Assembly (NCBI RefSeq): GCF_018687715.1
Contig: NC_056759.1
Location: forward strand, 30,070,385 to 30,134,384
DNA length: 64,000 nt
Direction of reading: 5' to 3'
Origin: Carya illinoinensis
Taxonomy: Eukaryota > Streptophyta > Magnoliopsida > Fagales > Juglandaceae
The translations under genes and the position numbers were made by a program. The stretch's first letter is position 1; each line of letters opens with the position of its first letter. This document shows positions 12,701 to 24,684 of this stretch, one piece after another. The notes below the pieces were generated by a model. It saw only the letters and a list, made by a program, of their open reading frames with translations, was not told the DNA's origin and searched no databases.

Positions 12701-15700
12701 ATCCCCAAAAGCTAACATGCGCATGTGTGGGTGTATAAAATGTCTCTACTTAAAATATCTTCAGGCATTGCATAAGCATGTGTATGTATTGGTAAAAATG
12801 TAGTATGCTCGAGGACAAACTTACTGTATTCGAACCAAAGAACGAAACTGCTTTTATATCATCATCATCACATATTTGATTAACAATGTCCTGCTCCAGT
12901 TATAAAAACAATAATACATCAGGGATAAATAAATGACCTAACTGGACCTTTAAATTATAATTGAGTATAAATCTTGACATAGAAAAGAAAACGGGTACAG
13001 AGGAAAATGTAGAGAATATAGAAGTTTTTAAACTTGTAATATAATGTTATAATGTTTTTTTGATTGGCACCGGGTGTCCAAGAACAGTGTCCCGGCTAAT
13101 CCCGGGGGTGCACAAGCCCTCAGAAAGGAGTTTCCTGCAAGTGCACCCCGGGTAATTTAAGGAAAAAATCCTCTAGTCTAATAACCCCTACAGATTATTT
13201 GCACCCCAAGGGATTTGAACCTTAGACCTAGGGGAGCTTACCCCCAAGCCCAAGGCCTTTATCACTTGAGCCAACCCCTAGGGGTTGTATATAATGTTAT
13301 AATTGCATCAATATTCCAATACGTGTGACCTTTTGTATACCGTCTTGTGTACTTGGGCAATGCCTATTCATATCAATATAATCGTTTACTTATCAAAAAT
13401 AAATAAATATTCCAATACTTTGAGGCACAAAAAAGATAAATCATGTGGAAAGAGAAATATCATGCCAAGTTAATATAGAGATGATAGACAAATTCAAAAG
13501 AAAAAACTAAATAAACAAATCACTCACATAAGACAATCTTATGTAGTTTTGCACAAAGGTTAATGACAATGTGTAGAGACAATCATGGAAAATTTCACAA
13601 ATAAAAGGTTCAGTATCTTTGCAGTAAGATACATTCAAATTCTGGGCCTGAATACAAAAAACTGAACCAGCTCTTGGAAGAAACTCACTCGTTCCTCTAA
13701 GCGGCTTCTTCTAACCGTATAACTTCCCCCACAAGAGATGAACACCTTAGGCTGAAGGCACTAATCGGGCTGAAAACCACAATTTTCCAAACCCCACTAA
13801 CTTAAATCTCCAATAGCACTAAACGATTCAGCCCAATAATTCTAAGGTCGGAATATTGTTAATTTTTATTAGGCCTGAATTATATTTAATAAGCCATATT
13901 GGATAAGCCCACGAGCGATAAATTATTAAGATTGATTAGGAGTTTTAAGTAGGCTCAATAACTATATTAAATCTCATTTATTATTTATTGAACGAATTAG
14001 ACTCCTTTTAGAATTTAAAGATTGGCCATTAAAAATTTATTTCAATTTAAAATCATCATTGATTGAAGTCCCCTACGCAATCTCAATCACTGCTAATCCT
14101 ACATTGAATGAACTACTAGATCATGTTTTTAAATACAAACTCTCTTCTTGAATGATTGTAACCGAGTCCAACTCGAACTCATCGACATCCTATTCCAACA
14201 GGAATACAACTCTACAAGTCATCTTCACGTTAAAAATCTTTAACTGACTACCTTCTCAAACCCTAAGCCATGCACATCTCCACCTTCCGCTAGGATTCAT
14301 GCCCCAATAGAACTCTCTTACAATTCTACAAATCATCTTCACATTAAAGCTCTTAAACCAAACCCTTATATATACGCTCAAGCCTATGCACCATACATGT
14401 TTCTCGTTCCTCTTCAAGCCTTAGTGTAGTTTCTGTTTACCTAAAATCACGCTGAGCACCTCTAGTCAACTAACATCCCTTGTGTTTTCTCTCTCCTAAT
14501 TCACGTGATCGATTTCATGTAAACAATATTGGATTAACACTGCAATGTAAGTAGCATGATCATATCCTTACACGTATGTATGGTAAACAGCATGTCTTTT
14601 GTAAAGATATTATGCATGTACGCCCTCCATAGAAAGCCCCTTTTATGTAACCAAGTCATTATAAAATTATGAAAACCCATAATTTTACATAAAAAATTAT
14701 GCATAAAAATATTTATGAAAAGTCATGATTTTATATGAGAGTAATGCATTAAAATATTTATGAAAAGCCTTGCATGATTTTATGTAAAAAATGTTACATC
14801 AAAATATTTATGAAAAATCATGGTTTTATGTGAAGAAATATGTATCATGACATTTTATGAAAGAATGTGATTTCATTTGAAATCTATGATATAACAAGTA
14901 CGCAAGTATGATTATAATAAAGTATGAATGATAAGATACATAATGGCCTATGTTATGATATGAACACGGTACCATTTGTTACGGGCATGCTGGTAGTGCA
15001 CTCAGTGTGTCTTCTTTATGTATAGATTCCACGACCCGCGGCCATGGGCAAAATCGGAATCTACTTAGATTCACTAATCCTAACTCGTGGGGGTCAACAG
15101 TGGGTACCGGCCTATGACAAGTGAAAAATAAATTCATGTTCATGTTATTTACATATGCATATTTTTCAAGAAACCTTATGTTTATTATGTTTACTATATG
15201 ATGTGTTACTTATTGAGTATTAAACTTATTTTTTGTATGTTTTTATTTTTTAACCACCCCAGGTAATGATATTTATGAGAATGGAACTGCAAAACAGGAC
15301 TTGGTCCAAGGAGGCGAGGTAGAGGCCTAGATAGTTTTTGTCCTGCTCAGTTTTATGATTTAAAGTTTAAAAGTTATTTTGATAGCACATGAGACTTTAT
15401 TGAATTTAAATAAATGCTTCCACAAACGCTCTTTTGGATTTTAAGTACTTAATAAAGATTGAATTTATTTATTTATAGGATCTTTCGTATCTGGCACTTC
15501 GTTAGTAAGAAAAGTGTTTAAGTTTAGTAGCACACTGATTCCTCATAAAGTCTAAAAATGACTTTATCGAGGAGCAGGGTGTTACAGGGTAGGGGCTCAA
15601 AACTTTCTTTATGTATACTAATTTCTGTGGAAAGTCTTGGGCCCCGTTTGGATGGAAAAATTGTTTCATCTCATTCTATCATTACATTTTTTTCAAATTT

Positions 15701-18700
15701 TCACATAATATATAATAAACAATTCAACTTTTTTAAATTTCAAAACAATAATAATATTAAAAAATAATATTCTAACAATATTTTATTCAACTTTCATATA
15801 AAACCATCTCATCTCATCTCGCTATCTAAACTGTACCTTAGAATTTCTTATGATTTTAGAGTATCTTTTTCTCCTTCTAGACAGGTGTCACTCTTGTATA
15901 TATCCTGTGTGCTTGGTTCCTAATGAAGATTTATTAAAAAAATGCATATAACATGAATATAAAGCAGTTTTTTGTGTAAATGATAATGAAAAAGGAGACC
16001 CCATGGCCCAATGACCTCATGACTTTATGGGGTGAAGGATGAGGTCATAGGGACTAAGCTCTCTCATCTACTTCGTTGTCACCCCAAAATCTTCAATGGG
16101 GACCTTGATACCATTGGAAAGAACCAATGGAGTTGCTGAAGACATACGGGATTTAAATATGGGTTTGTCATTGGTGCCTTGTGTGGAGGAATGTCTAGAG
16201 TCAGGAGTGCAGTTAGATACTGTGTTTGAGGATAATGTTGCTCCCATGGTCTCTCTTCCTCCGATAACGGATTGAGTTCTACCTAAAGTTAACGAGATTC
16301 AACATTTCGTGAAAATTTCACATGGAGGATGTGAAGTGATATTTTAAAGAACTAATCACTGCGATTAAGGCAAACCACGTGCTTGAAACCAAATCAAGTT
16401 TCAAGAAAAGCAGGGAGTTACAGCATCTTTCTTGGACAATCAACTACGACGCTAAAGGTGGTAGCTCAAGTACAGGAAAGTCTAAAGGGAGGGCATTGTG
16501 AAGACAGGAAACAAGGCGTTGGGGTTGGGGTTTCGGGTTGAGTATTAGTTCTACGGAAAACAAGGGGTTGGGGTCAGGTAGGTGTATTCCATTCCAATTC
16601 GGGCTTAGTGTATTTTAGGTTGCTTTTCACGGGCTTTTTGGGTCATTAGGGGCTCTCTAATATGGGCTATGTGTTTTCTTGTATACGTTCAGTATACTTG
16701 GTTACTTGTTTTGATATATATAATATTTTACTTATCAAAAAAAAAAAAAGGATGAGGTCATGGGTTCAATGTCCCAGGGTGCAACGGTCATGCCTACCAA
16801 AAAATTCATATAGACGAGGTTTAAAGAGAAACAGCTTACATGAGTGCCATGAACAATATTCAAGACACCATCAGGCAAACCAGCCTCAATGGCTAGTGCA
16901 GCAAGTATCATTGCAGCCCCTGAAACGAAAATAATATTACAATAACAGTAAGAAGAATGCAGTAAAATGCACCAGCAACAAAATAATATGGGAAACAGGA
17001 GGATGTCATTTAAGAATAGCACAAGACCAAATAACTGTATACTACAAAACACTGGTCCCAACTAACATTATGACTGGAATTGTACTCTGCACAAATCATC
17101 AATACACAAAATATAAAAGTTAACTAAGTTTCAATTTCTGCTTTATTCCTCACCACACTTGTTAAGAACCTTAGAATTGCCAGATTCCACTGCATCACTT
17201 ACCAGTTAATCCAGGGTACAAGCAGTTCTACTGCCTACAGACATATGTCTATACTCGCATGCATACCTGGTGAATAGCTCAATCATTCGCTGAAATAGAA
17301 TACTAATTTACTCATCATACATGAATAACCAGCAGCTCAGCCAACTTTACAGCCTTTCTTAATACCATGTAACTTAGCAAATATTGACCTGAGAACAAAA
17401 CTTATACCTAACCAACTAATAATATTGTATTGGACCATACAAAGTGATGCTACATGAACAAAATTCATTGTTAATGATGTTCCACATGTTCTATACAAGA
17501 CAGCTGCAATTCAGAAACAACTGTTTAAAACTTTGAATCAACCTGAGATATAACCCCATTTTGTAATTCCTATCGGTCTAAGTGTGAGCCTTGTTAGGAA
17601 CCCAAACTTTTTAGAGAGGCGGGTAAAACAATGAACTGAATCCTAAAGAACATTGCTTAAAATATAGCCCACACAACTTACCAAAAAAATATATATAGCA
17701 CATAAATGTGCTTTCACAGATTACGGCGACTACCAATCCTATTAGGAATAGACATAATCAAGTCCATGTATAAACTGAATTAACTTCGTCAAATAAAGGG
17801 TGGTTTCTCCAAAAATTTTAATTAACATAGAGAATCAAAGTAAGAGAAGACAAACACAAAAATAAAATTGTTGACAATCACCTGGGTTTTTTTCGCATGG
17901 TTTAAGAACAAAGGTATTGCCACATGTGACTGCTATTGGGAACATCTGCAAACTCACTCAACACCTTTGAACATGAGTTTCTTTCCATTCTCTTTTCCCA
18001 GAACACATAAACAAGAGTTATATAATAAAAATCACTCAATCTAGAGTCCTATTTCCAAGTTCCGAGTTTTGCTGAAGTTAATTCCACTTTTTTTCTTTCT
18101 CTTTTAGAACATATCATAAAATAAACAGTTCTAATATTCAAAGAAGAGAGGGGCATGAATAAGTCACGGATATTTAATTGTATCTATAACCTACTTCATC
18201 ACCTTCCATTTCAATAGCCACATAGAGAAAAAGGTGGATATCAATGTTGTTCATTAATTAAACTAAAAAAAAGACCAAATAAAAGAGCCCCAAATGAGTT
18301 GCAGGCATACCCACAAGGGAATCATTGCAGGGAAGTTAAAGGGACAGATCCCTGCACAAACACCAAGTGGTTCTCTAATGCAGTATGTATCAATTCCATT
18401 AGATGCATTTGGAACAAACTCCCCCATTTGCAGAGTTGCCATCCCACAAGCATGTTCGACCACCTCTACAAGCAAAAGAGAAAGGGAATGAGGTCATGAG
18501 CTCATCATGAGCATATGGATCCAAGCTTAAATCATTGTTGCTAAATGAGGAAAGAAACTGCAAGACTTGTATGCAGGGACAAACCTAGGCCACGGAGCAC
18601 ATCACCTCGTGCACTCTTCAAAGTCTTTCCCTGTTCTATTGTAATATTCATAGCAAGCTTATCCTGAGAATAAGACATATTGTGTCGACCAAATTAAAAT

Positions 18701-20751
18701 ACACAAGTTCAAAAGTGTAAACAAAAAAATCAAATTGCAATAAACTCACAATATCTCTGAGGATGAGCTCCTGAAACTTGAACATTATCCGTTGGCGAGT
18801 GGTATTGGGAGTGTTTTTCCATGAAGGAAAAGCTTGCTTTGCTGCAGTAACAGCAGCTTTGAACTCTTCATAGGTAGTTAAAGGAACTTGAGAAACAACC
18901 TCTTGTGTTGCCTAATTAAGACACCTAAGGTATTAAAACACCGCTCATGGAACCAACTATATCAATAAAAAAATAAAGGTTTGACTACAGAAGTTTATGG
19001 GCTTACAGGATTTAAAACGTCAATCAGTGCACACCCCTGCGAATCCACAAATTTTCCTCCAACAAAATTAGGAACCTTCAACTACATTTAAATTTCAGAA
19101 AGTTGAATTCCTCGATACATTCAATGGAAAGCAGAAAGAAACTGAGAGGAAATACAACTAGAAACCAGACACATAGCTATAAAAAAAAATAACTAGAAAG
19201 CAGATACAGGAAAGGAAACCTATCCAAATCACCATTTTCTTTTCACTTTGGAACTTACCGGCTTCTTGTTGTTTTGCTTTGAACCTCCAGTTGGAGCAGC
19301 ATTAGTATCCACAATCATGGATCTATTGGGTCTCCATGACTTAAAACTTCTCTCTGCAAAACACTTTTTATCAACTAAATTTTATAAAACTACTGAATTG
19401 ACAAAATCATTTGAGCAGGAGCAAAGGAGATATCCTTAGGATATTTTTCACTTCCCGTCTAGTCAAATATTTTACCCCAACTATACAAAATGCCAACTTT
19501 CAAGCCTACTAGTCATTTATAATGCACATGCCTTTTAAGCATTCAAAGACACAAAGCCTAATATCTATAACCAATAATAGTGAAACTCCAATCCCATGTT
19601 TGGTTTATGCAACCAAAATGAAGAAGATGAACCTTGGACCCTCCATAAAAAAGTCCCACCAGTGCGATCAATGTAAGCATTCAAAAAAAATTAGCGTGCT
19701 ATGAATCATTTATCTGGCTTCACTGAAATTGCAAGAAGTTACTTACTCCCTTCAATTAAAAAAAGAATATTGCCATTTAATTCCTAATCAATCCACACCT
19801 ATCCCCCAACATGGATCATATTCATTAAATCTACAGTCAGATTAGGGCACTAACCCCTAGGGGTTGGCTCAAGTGGTACAGGCCTTGGGCTTGGGGATAC
19901 GCTCCCCCAGGTCTAAGGTTCAAGTCCCCTTGGGTGCAAACAATCTCTAAAAGTTATCAAACACTTGAATTTCCCAAAGTGCACCTGCGAGAAACTCCTT
20001 GCCAAGGGCCTATGCACCCAGGGATTAGTCAAGACGTTGTTCCTGGATACCCGAGGCCAAAAAAAAAAAAAAACACAAAGATTGGGCATTACTTTCCAAT
20101 CATGAGGCCATGATAGTTCAGAACCTACAATTCAGCATGATGCATTCCACACAAATATACAAATCCCAGCCTCCGCATGATCTATTTGATTTAAAAAGCT
20201 TAAGTAAATTTCTGACCTGACAGATTTCCTTGGCGGATCTTAGCTTTGAGATTGTACAAATGTCTTGGTGTTGACTGCAGCTCCGGATTACTTTGCTTGA
20301 GAGTCTTAAGCACTTGACGAGGTTTAATACCAGCTTCTGTCATAAGTTTGATTTGCCTGACTTCTTCCTCAGTAAAGCGACGACTATAAGGATGTTCTGA
20401 CATGTCTTTTAATGGTTCATGGTTGTGTTCCCCATTTTTTATGGTTAGTACCCAGACGTCATCTTCCTTCTTACCTATGGCTTCAAAAGGACAATTTATA
20501 AGGCGTGAACTAGCTTTTCTCTTGCGTTTACTCTCATCAATCTTACGCCTATTACGATAAACACCTCCTCTATCACAACCAAGGATCACTCTTCTATCCT
20601 TCCTAGACTTTTTGATAGTAACCACATATCCTTGATTAGCTCCAAAGTCACGAACGTATTTAATAAGGTCTTCACGATCTTCAAAAGTTCCAGATGTGGG
20701 CGGAAGCATCTTTCTCTCCTCTGCTTCTTCTACCTGGCTTTGTGTTTCCAT
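2960..20751 (-). CDS. FAR1 DNA-binding domain fused to ALDH6-type (methylmalonate-semialdehyde dehydrogenase-like) pseudoenzyme with C-terminal repeat tail
   Basis: Nineteen coding exons with GT..AG borders (listed 5'->3'): 20751-20217, 19353-19259, 19081-19007, 18911-18750, 18663-18585, 18465-18311, 17945-17882, 16919-16840, 12890-12825, 12073-12023, 11867-11716, 11457-11367, 11163-11083, 5851-5774, 5637-5602, 5516-5473, 4766-4688, 4302-4212, 4122-2960. They total 3177 nt with no stop, giving 1058 residues. Residues 1-178 are a FAR1 zinc domain (C59, C87, H109, H111) with a basic KRKRK stretch at 75-79. About 211-671 is a complete ALDH6 domain ([10 protein letters not shown] with oxyanion Asn359; [29 protein letters not shown]). 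From about 672 to the end is a Ser/Thr/Pro/Arg repeat tail. The catalytic cysteine of the ALDH6 motif GQRCMALS is Gly490. No mitochondrial presequence is visible; an N-terminal basic run suggests a nuclear location (inference). The start at 20751 is chosen because a plausible acceptor (CATCAG) lies just upstream; an in-frame ATG also occurs at 20826. The exon joins are my own reconstruction. Confidence 0.88.
6990..8535 (+). mobile_element. truncated LINE (L1-like non-LTR retrotransposon)
   Basis: Plus-strand pieces of a plant L1-type ORF2: the C-terminal reverse-transcriptase region ([18 protein letters not shown], then [40 protein letters not shown]). It continues into the zinc-binding reverse-transcriptase tail domain ([23 protein letters not shown]...[13 protein letters not shown]). 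Frameshifts and stops break it near 7404 and 7912. It ends with the characteristic 3' tail (TTGTATACTTCCTGTGTAC, AATAAAA, then A-run) at 8464-8530. Confidence 0.88.
8570..8940 (+). mobile_element. LINE 3'-end fragment
   Basis: A short second 3' end of the same LINE family. It has [21 protein letters not shown] coding remnant at 8734, followed by a diverged copy of the tail and A-run ending near 8940. Confidence 0.65.
9100..10820 (+). mobile_element. second truncated LINE with T20-G36 tract
   Basis: Plus-strand LINE ORF2 fragment beginning at the reverse-transcriptase DD-containing segment ([19 protein letters not shown]). It runs through [30 protein letters not shown] to the zinc tail domain ([29 protein letters not shown]...HLLLHCEG). 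It ends in the family 3' tail at 10743-10820. Frameshifts disable it. A pure homopolymer tract at 9731-9786 interrupts the coding frame. Confidence 0.88.
9731..9786. repeat. T20-G36 homopolymer pair
   Basis: Twenty T residues followed by thirty-six G residues inside the LINE ORF2. The other LINE copy has only a short G-rich stretch at the matching place (near 7475-7490). Confidence 0.95.
11716..11867 (-). other. ALDH6 active-site exon with catalytic Cys replaced by Gly
   Basis: This 152-bp exon encodes [10 protein letters not shown]...[21 protein letters not shown]. In the ALDH6 family the equivalent motif is GQRCMALS, whose Cys is the acyl-accepting nucleophile. Codon 490 at 11760-11762 reads GGC (Gly), one T-to-G change away from TGC (Cys). 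The rest of the motif is intact, so the alignment is unambiguous. Confidence 0.9.
13054..13288 (-). mobile_element. tRNA-derived SINE with 15-bp target duplication
   Basis: Minus-strand copy starting AACCCCTAGGGGTTGGCTCA. It has an A-box-like TGGCTCAAGTG and a B-box GGTTCAAATCC, as in tRNA promoters, and ends in an A-rich tail. Perfect target-site duplication ATATAATGTTATAAT at 13039-13053 and 13289-13303 shows a fairly young insertion. Confidence 0.88.
13331..13410 (+). mobile_element. LINE 3' tail fragment
   Basis: Carries the family tail (TTTTGTATACCGTCTTGTGT, ACTTGGGC, TTACTTATCAAAAA), 5'-truncated to the last 80 bp. Confidence 0.65.
13860..15587 (+). mobile_element. LTR-like block (probable solo LTR), low resolution
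   Basis: Intronic block without coding potential, ending GGGTGTTACA, a common plant Gypsy LTR terminus. It contains a degenerate 50-65 bp tandem repeat at about 14660-14880 (TTTATGAAAAGTCATGATTTT variants). I could not find a matching target duplication, so boundaries are approximate. Confidence 0.35.
15639..15838. mobile_element. MITE, GGGCCCCGTTTGGAT family
   Basis: Short AT-rich element. It starts GGGCCCCGTTTGGATGG, contains TCATCTCATCTC-like subterminal runs at both ends, and closes with CTATCTAAACTGTACC. A sister copy is at 34272-34474 and a left-end scrap at about 42808-42850. Confidence 0.7.
15893..15942 (+). mobile_element. LINE 3' tail fragment
   Basis: Diverged copy of the LINE tail (TTGTATATATCCTGTGTGCTT then A-run). 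Confidence 0.5.
15960..16750 (+). mobile_element. LINE-derived 3' fragment
   Basis: Ends with the family tail (TTGTATACGTTCAGTATACTT, ACTTATCAAAAA at 16677-16750). The preceding part shows degraded coding-like sequence but no clear domain. Confidence 0.5.
19850..20065 (+). mobile_element. tRNA-derived SINE, second copy
   Basis: Same family as 13054-13288 but in plus orientation. It has CCCCTAGGGGTTGGCTCAAG with A-box, GGTTCAAGTCC B-box, and an A15-like tail ending near 20065. Flanks GATTAGGGCACTA and GATTGGGCATTA look like a diverged target duplication. Confidence 0.82.
20217..20751 (-). other. first coding exon: FAR1 DNA-binding domain
   Basis: Encodes residues 1-178 of the fusion. The region from [20 protein letters not shown] through [13 protein letters not shown] matches the FAR1/FHY3 N-terminal zinc domain (WRKY-GCM1-like C-C-H-H fold). 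It is followed by a conserved-looking helix-rich segment ([18 protein letters not shown], then [14 protein letters not shown]) often seen after FAR1 domains. The MULE-type transposase core and SWIM finger of full FHY3/FAR1 proteins are absent. The exon ends TCA G|GTCAGA and joins in phase to 19353, giving [16 protein letters not shown]. If that join were not used, translation would stop four codons later, giving a stand-alone FAR1-only protein. Confidence 0.9.
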
Positions 20752-21377
20752 TACTGATGGATGACAAAAGATCCCCAATGGAAAATAAAATATCAAGTAA
20801 TTAGATGACAAATAGGAAGACAACATTATTCTATTTTGACAAGTAGTTGTCCATCAAAAGTGCAATCAAGTGCAAGACCATTATGTTTCCAAGGGATTCA
20901 ACCACACAAAAACCCTTAGAATACAAATAATGGGCATCAAGACCATTTAGTTACGATATTAGAGGCAAAGTTCACTTTTACATTAGGATCCTCCAAATAG
21001 CACCATTACAAGTTTTTACTAATTTTTATGAGTAAGCCTAATTCTATCATGTAGATTTATTCAAATTTAAACCATTGCTTTGAATTAAATAGTTGATATT
21101 TTACAACAAAAGTATTTATCAATTCTTTACTAGTAAGATAACAATTTATTCAACCAAAAGGGATATTCCCCAGTACAGAGAATGTATAAAAGAGAAAAAT
21201 ATAACTAGCAAAAGTTAGGTTTAAAATGTGATACTCTGGTAAACACTAACCTGATAAATGTAGTATTGGATGAATAATAATGTTGATATGACAAAATCTC
21301 AACCTTATACTCCCAAATGGATTATTCTGGGGGCAGTGATTCCTTTAAAATCTTATGTTGAATATTTCACTAAGAAA

Positions 21378-21526
<149 letters not shown>

Positions 21527-23083
21527 TTTTCAACTCCAACAAATTCTATTCAGTTTTTTCAAAATAAGAAAGGGTCACATGACTCAATAATGTTGATCCA
21601 AACTCGGCAATTCACAAGCAAATTTGCTCTAGCCATTATAGTTTGAGTTCACTTGGCAGTCAGAAATTTCCTTGCACTACATTTGAGTAAAGTCTACACT
21701 AAATGCATTCTGATTTTTAATGGTTGTACATATCCAATGTAACTTCTCACAATTATACATTACTAAAGGAAATGTTAACTGCCCCAAACCCAATCACAAA
21801 ATGCCGCACAGAAAATCTTTTCAAAATGCAATGACAGCGCTAAAAATTGGCTTCGTGAATTTTCTACGATTAAGCATGCGATTTAAATTAGAAAAGGTTG
21901 AATATTGTCGATAATTCAAGACGGGTTCAACTCAAGCTTGTTCTAATCTCTGTCAAAATTACTGCCTTAGCCCAGTCCTATCATCTATTTAATGGGATTC
22001 ATCTTTTCTCTTTTTTTTTTTTTTATTAATCTTTTTTAGCTAGATAAAAATGGGTAGGAGGGGGCAACCCACCTGGTGGGGCTTCCCTACCTGTGCAAGA
22101 CCTTACCCTACCCACTAGGAAAGGGACAAGAGGAGCCTAAACGGTGGGAAGCCACAGGTGCTCCCTTAAGTCAGGTTTGAGCCATAGCTTAGACCTAATG
22201 GTCATTTATTACTGGAATTTTCTTTCGAAGAAAAAGATTGAAATGATTGTTCAAAATTTTAATTGTACTTAGAAATTGTAAATTACAAGAAGAAAATCTG
22301 GTGACGGTTAGAAAGGGGACCTGCATGCAATTTTTTTTTTTGGGTGGGGGGGCGGTGGTAAATGGTGTTGTACTGACAAGTTTCAAAAAGGCAAGTATGA
22401 TCATAAGAAGCAACCTACATTACAAATCATGAAACAAGAGCAGAACCATATCAAGAAAAAGTTCTGTGAGCTATCAAAAAAAAAAAAAAAGAAACAAAAG
22501 CACAGCCGCATGCACTCACAATTGGGACAATTGGGGGTAAACACATGAAAGTGAACTAAGCATTATTAAACAAGATTAGTATACAACGAAAAAGGACTAA
22601 AGTGAACCCTCGTTTGCATTTAGATTATGTATCCTCCAACAACAATAGCGCGGGATGTGAAACACATAAACCATTTTGAAATCTTCCCTTCTCAGACATT
22701 CATTTACTTGGCACAAGCATGAGTAGTATATCATATGCTCTACTGGTTCTCATAGAAAAACTGCACCAACTGAATTCTCAAACTTAACAACCAGAAGCCA
22801 AAAACTACTCGACTAGCATTGGTCAATTTTCTCAACCCATTTGGAATTTATAATTTGACCAATTTTCCGCACCCCATCTATCCTGTTCACATTGTAGACT
22901 CAAAACATCTCGACACGTGCACCATACACACATAACCATCTAAAACGAAATTACAGATTAAAACGAATCACCAATGGAGATATGCTACAAGCATATTAAT
23001 CACGTATTCAACACATAGAAAGCGATTATCATTCTCAAATACAACAAAATATGATTAGAAGGCGAGAAAGTTGAAGATTTTAC

Positions 23084-23350
23084 CTGAAGACAAATCCCAC
23101 TCCAAAGTTCCCTCAGAAGTAAAATGGGGCTTGCAGACCCTAACTTGCTCCCCTACATATAAACACCTGGAAATGACAAGCTACGAGAAGCACCAAAATA
23201 CAGTTAATCAGAATAAAAATAAAAATAAAAATCAGCAGAGATCAACTGTACTTGAATAGAACATAGTTGTACTTATCCAATGAACCATAAATTATTCAGT
23301 GAAACAAATACCATTTCAAAAAGAAAAAAAAAAAATACCTTTTGTGTATA
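23084..23350 (-). promoter_or_regulatory. putative 5' UTR exon and promoter side of the FAR1-ALDH6 gene
   Basis: A good donor (TTCAG|GTAAAA) ends an exon at 23084 on the minus strand. It would splice to the acceptor just upstream of the ATG at 20751, leaving a 5' UTR intron of about 2.3 kb. The transcription start is not determined; sequence up to about 23650 is the likely promoter. Inference from splice signals only. Confidence 0.45.
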
Positions 23351-23599
23351 AATACTATGCCTGTTTGGTTGCTGGGAAACGAAGTGAAACGAGAAACTAA
23401 ATGAGGCGAAAAAAAAAAAGAAAAAAGAAAAGGCAAAAGGCAAAGGAAAATCCTTCTGAAGATTTGTGGGTTTTGGAGGAAAATGATTCGGGACGCCCAC
23501 TAGATTTGATAAACAAGCCCTCGCTAGTTCCTCAGACACAGTTCGAGACTTTCAGAGGTAACCAGAACCACGCGTTACGGTAACTCGTGTGGGAGTTTT

Positions 23600-24684
23600 G
23601 GGTTTGAGGAACCGATATGGCGGAAGTTGATTAGAGGGTGTCTTTGACGTGCCTTTGAGAAAGTTAAGAAAAACATTTCCACCTTACATGTTCAGACGGG
23701 TGTCCCTTTTATCAAAAGACGAGTGATCTGGCCATTCGATTTGGTATCAACTATCAAGTCCAATTTCACATGGAACTTGAAACTGGATTCCTAACATCGG
23801 GACACGTGTCCTACACTTTTTCCATAAAACATCCATTTTGTAAAAATTCATGTTTCAAATTCTTTGACAAAAATTACATAATAAAATTTTTGATTCTAAT
23901 CACTTTTATATATTTTTTATATATTTTATTTATAAATTTAGTTATAATAATTTATAAATTTAGTTAAAATAATTTTTATATAAAATAATTATTTTACTTA
24001 ATCATATTAATAGATTGTATAAAAAATAAATAAAAATAACTGTATATAACAGAACTTATTATTTAAAATAATACTATTTTTTTTAGAGTAAATTTATGAG
24101 AAGGAGACATAAAAATGATGGAGTAGAATGTTTTTACCATGAAAAAATTGAAATGATGATGATATTTTTATATCTAGTCAAGCCTTAATAAATAGAGTAC
24201 TGCTAGAGTCACTGAACAATTCTCCCAAATTGTTACCGAATGTGACTATTTTTTTCATTTATTTTTTTATATTCTTAAATATTTTTTAAAAGATAATCAC
24301 AATATCACTTAAAAATATTTACTTGATCACTAAATAAAAAATAAATAAATAAATTCAATAGACTTTTGAGGTTCCCAATTGCATTTCTATAATAAATACG
24401 TGTTAACATGCATGGAAGAGTTCAATAGAAAGAGAACGGGGGAGCAAAAAATCAATAGAATCAATGCAAGATAACATAGATAATACAGATTTTTTAAAAT
24501 TATTAAACAATTTAAAAAATAAATTAATTTAGATTTATTCACCAAAACAACTTTAGATTTTTCTCTCTTTACCTCAAAATAGCGAGAATGTTGTACTTTT
24601 GTTGATTGAGATATACTATTCTAGAGATATTCTAAGATACAAATATATACACTAACATATACATCTCTTTATTTTCAATAATCA
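23600..24684. other. AT-rich intergenic spacer
   Basis: Low-complexity AT-rich DNA beyond the promoter side of the FAR1-ALDH6 gene. I see no gene or clear repeat in it. Confidence 0.5.

Larger units (their letters stand above)
12891..16839 (-). other. 3.9-kb intron with SINE, LTR-like block, MITE and LINE tails
   Basis: Separates coding exons ending GTH (16840) and starting [11 protein letters not shown] (12890). It holds a SINE (13054-13288), a LINE tail (13331-13410), an LTR-like block (about 13860-15587), a MITE (15639-15838) and two further LINE tails (15893-15942, 16677-16750). Confidence 0.8.

Noticed and set aside
22050..22190. GC-rich block in the 5' UTR intron that might be a SINE
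   Set aside because: No A/B boxes, no poly(A) tail and no target duplication could be found.
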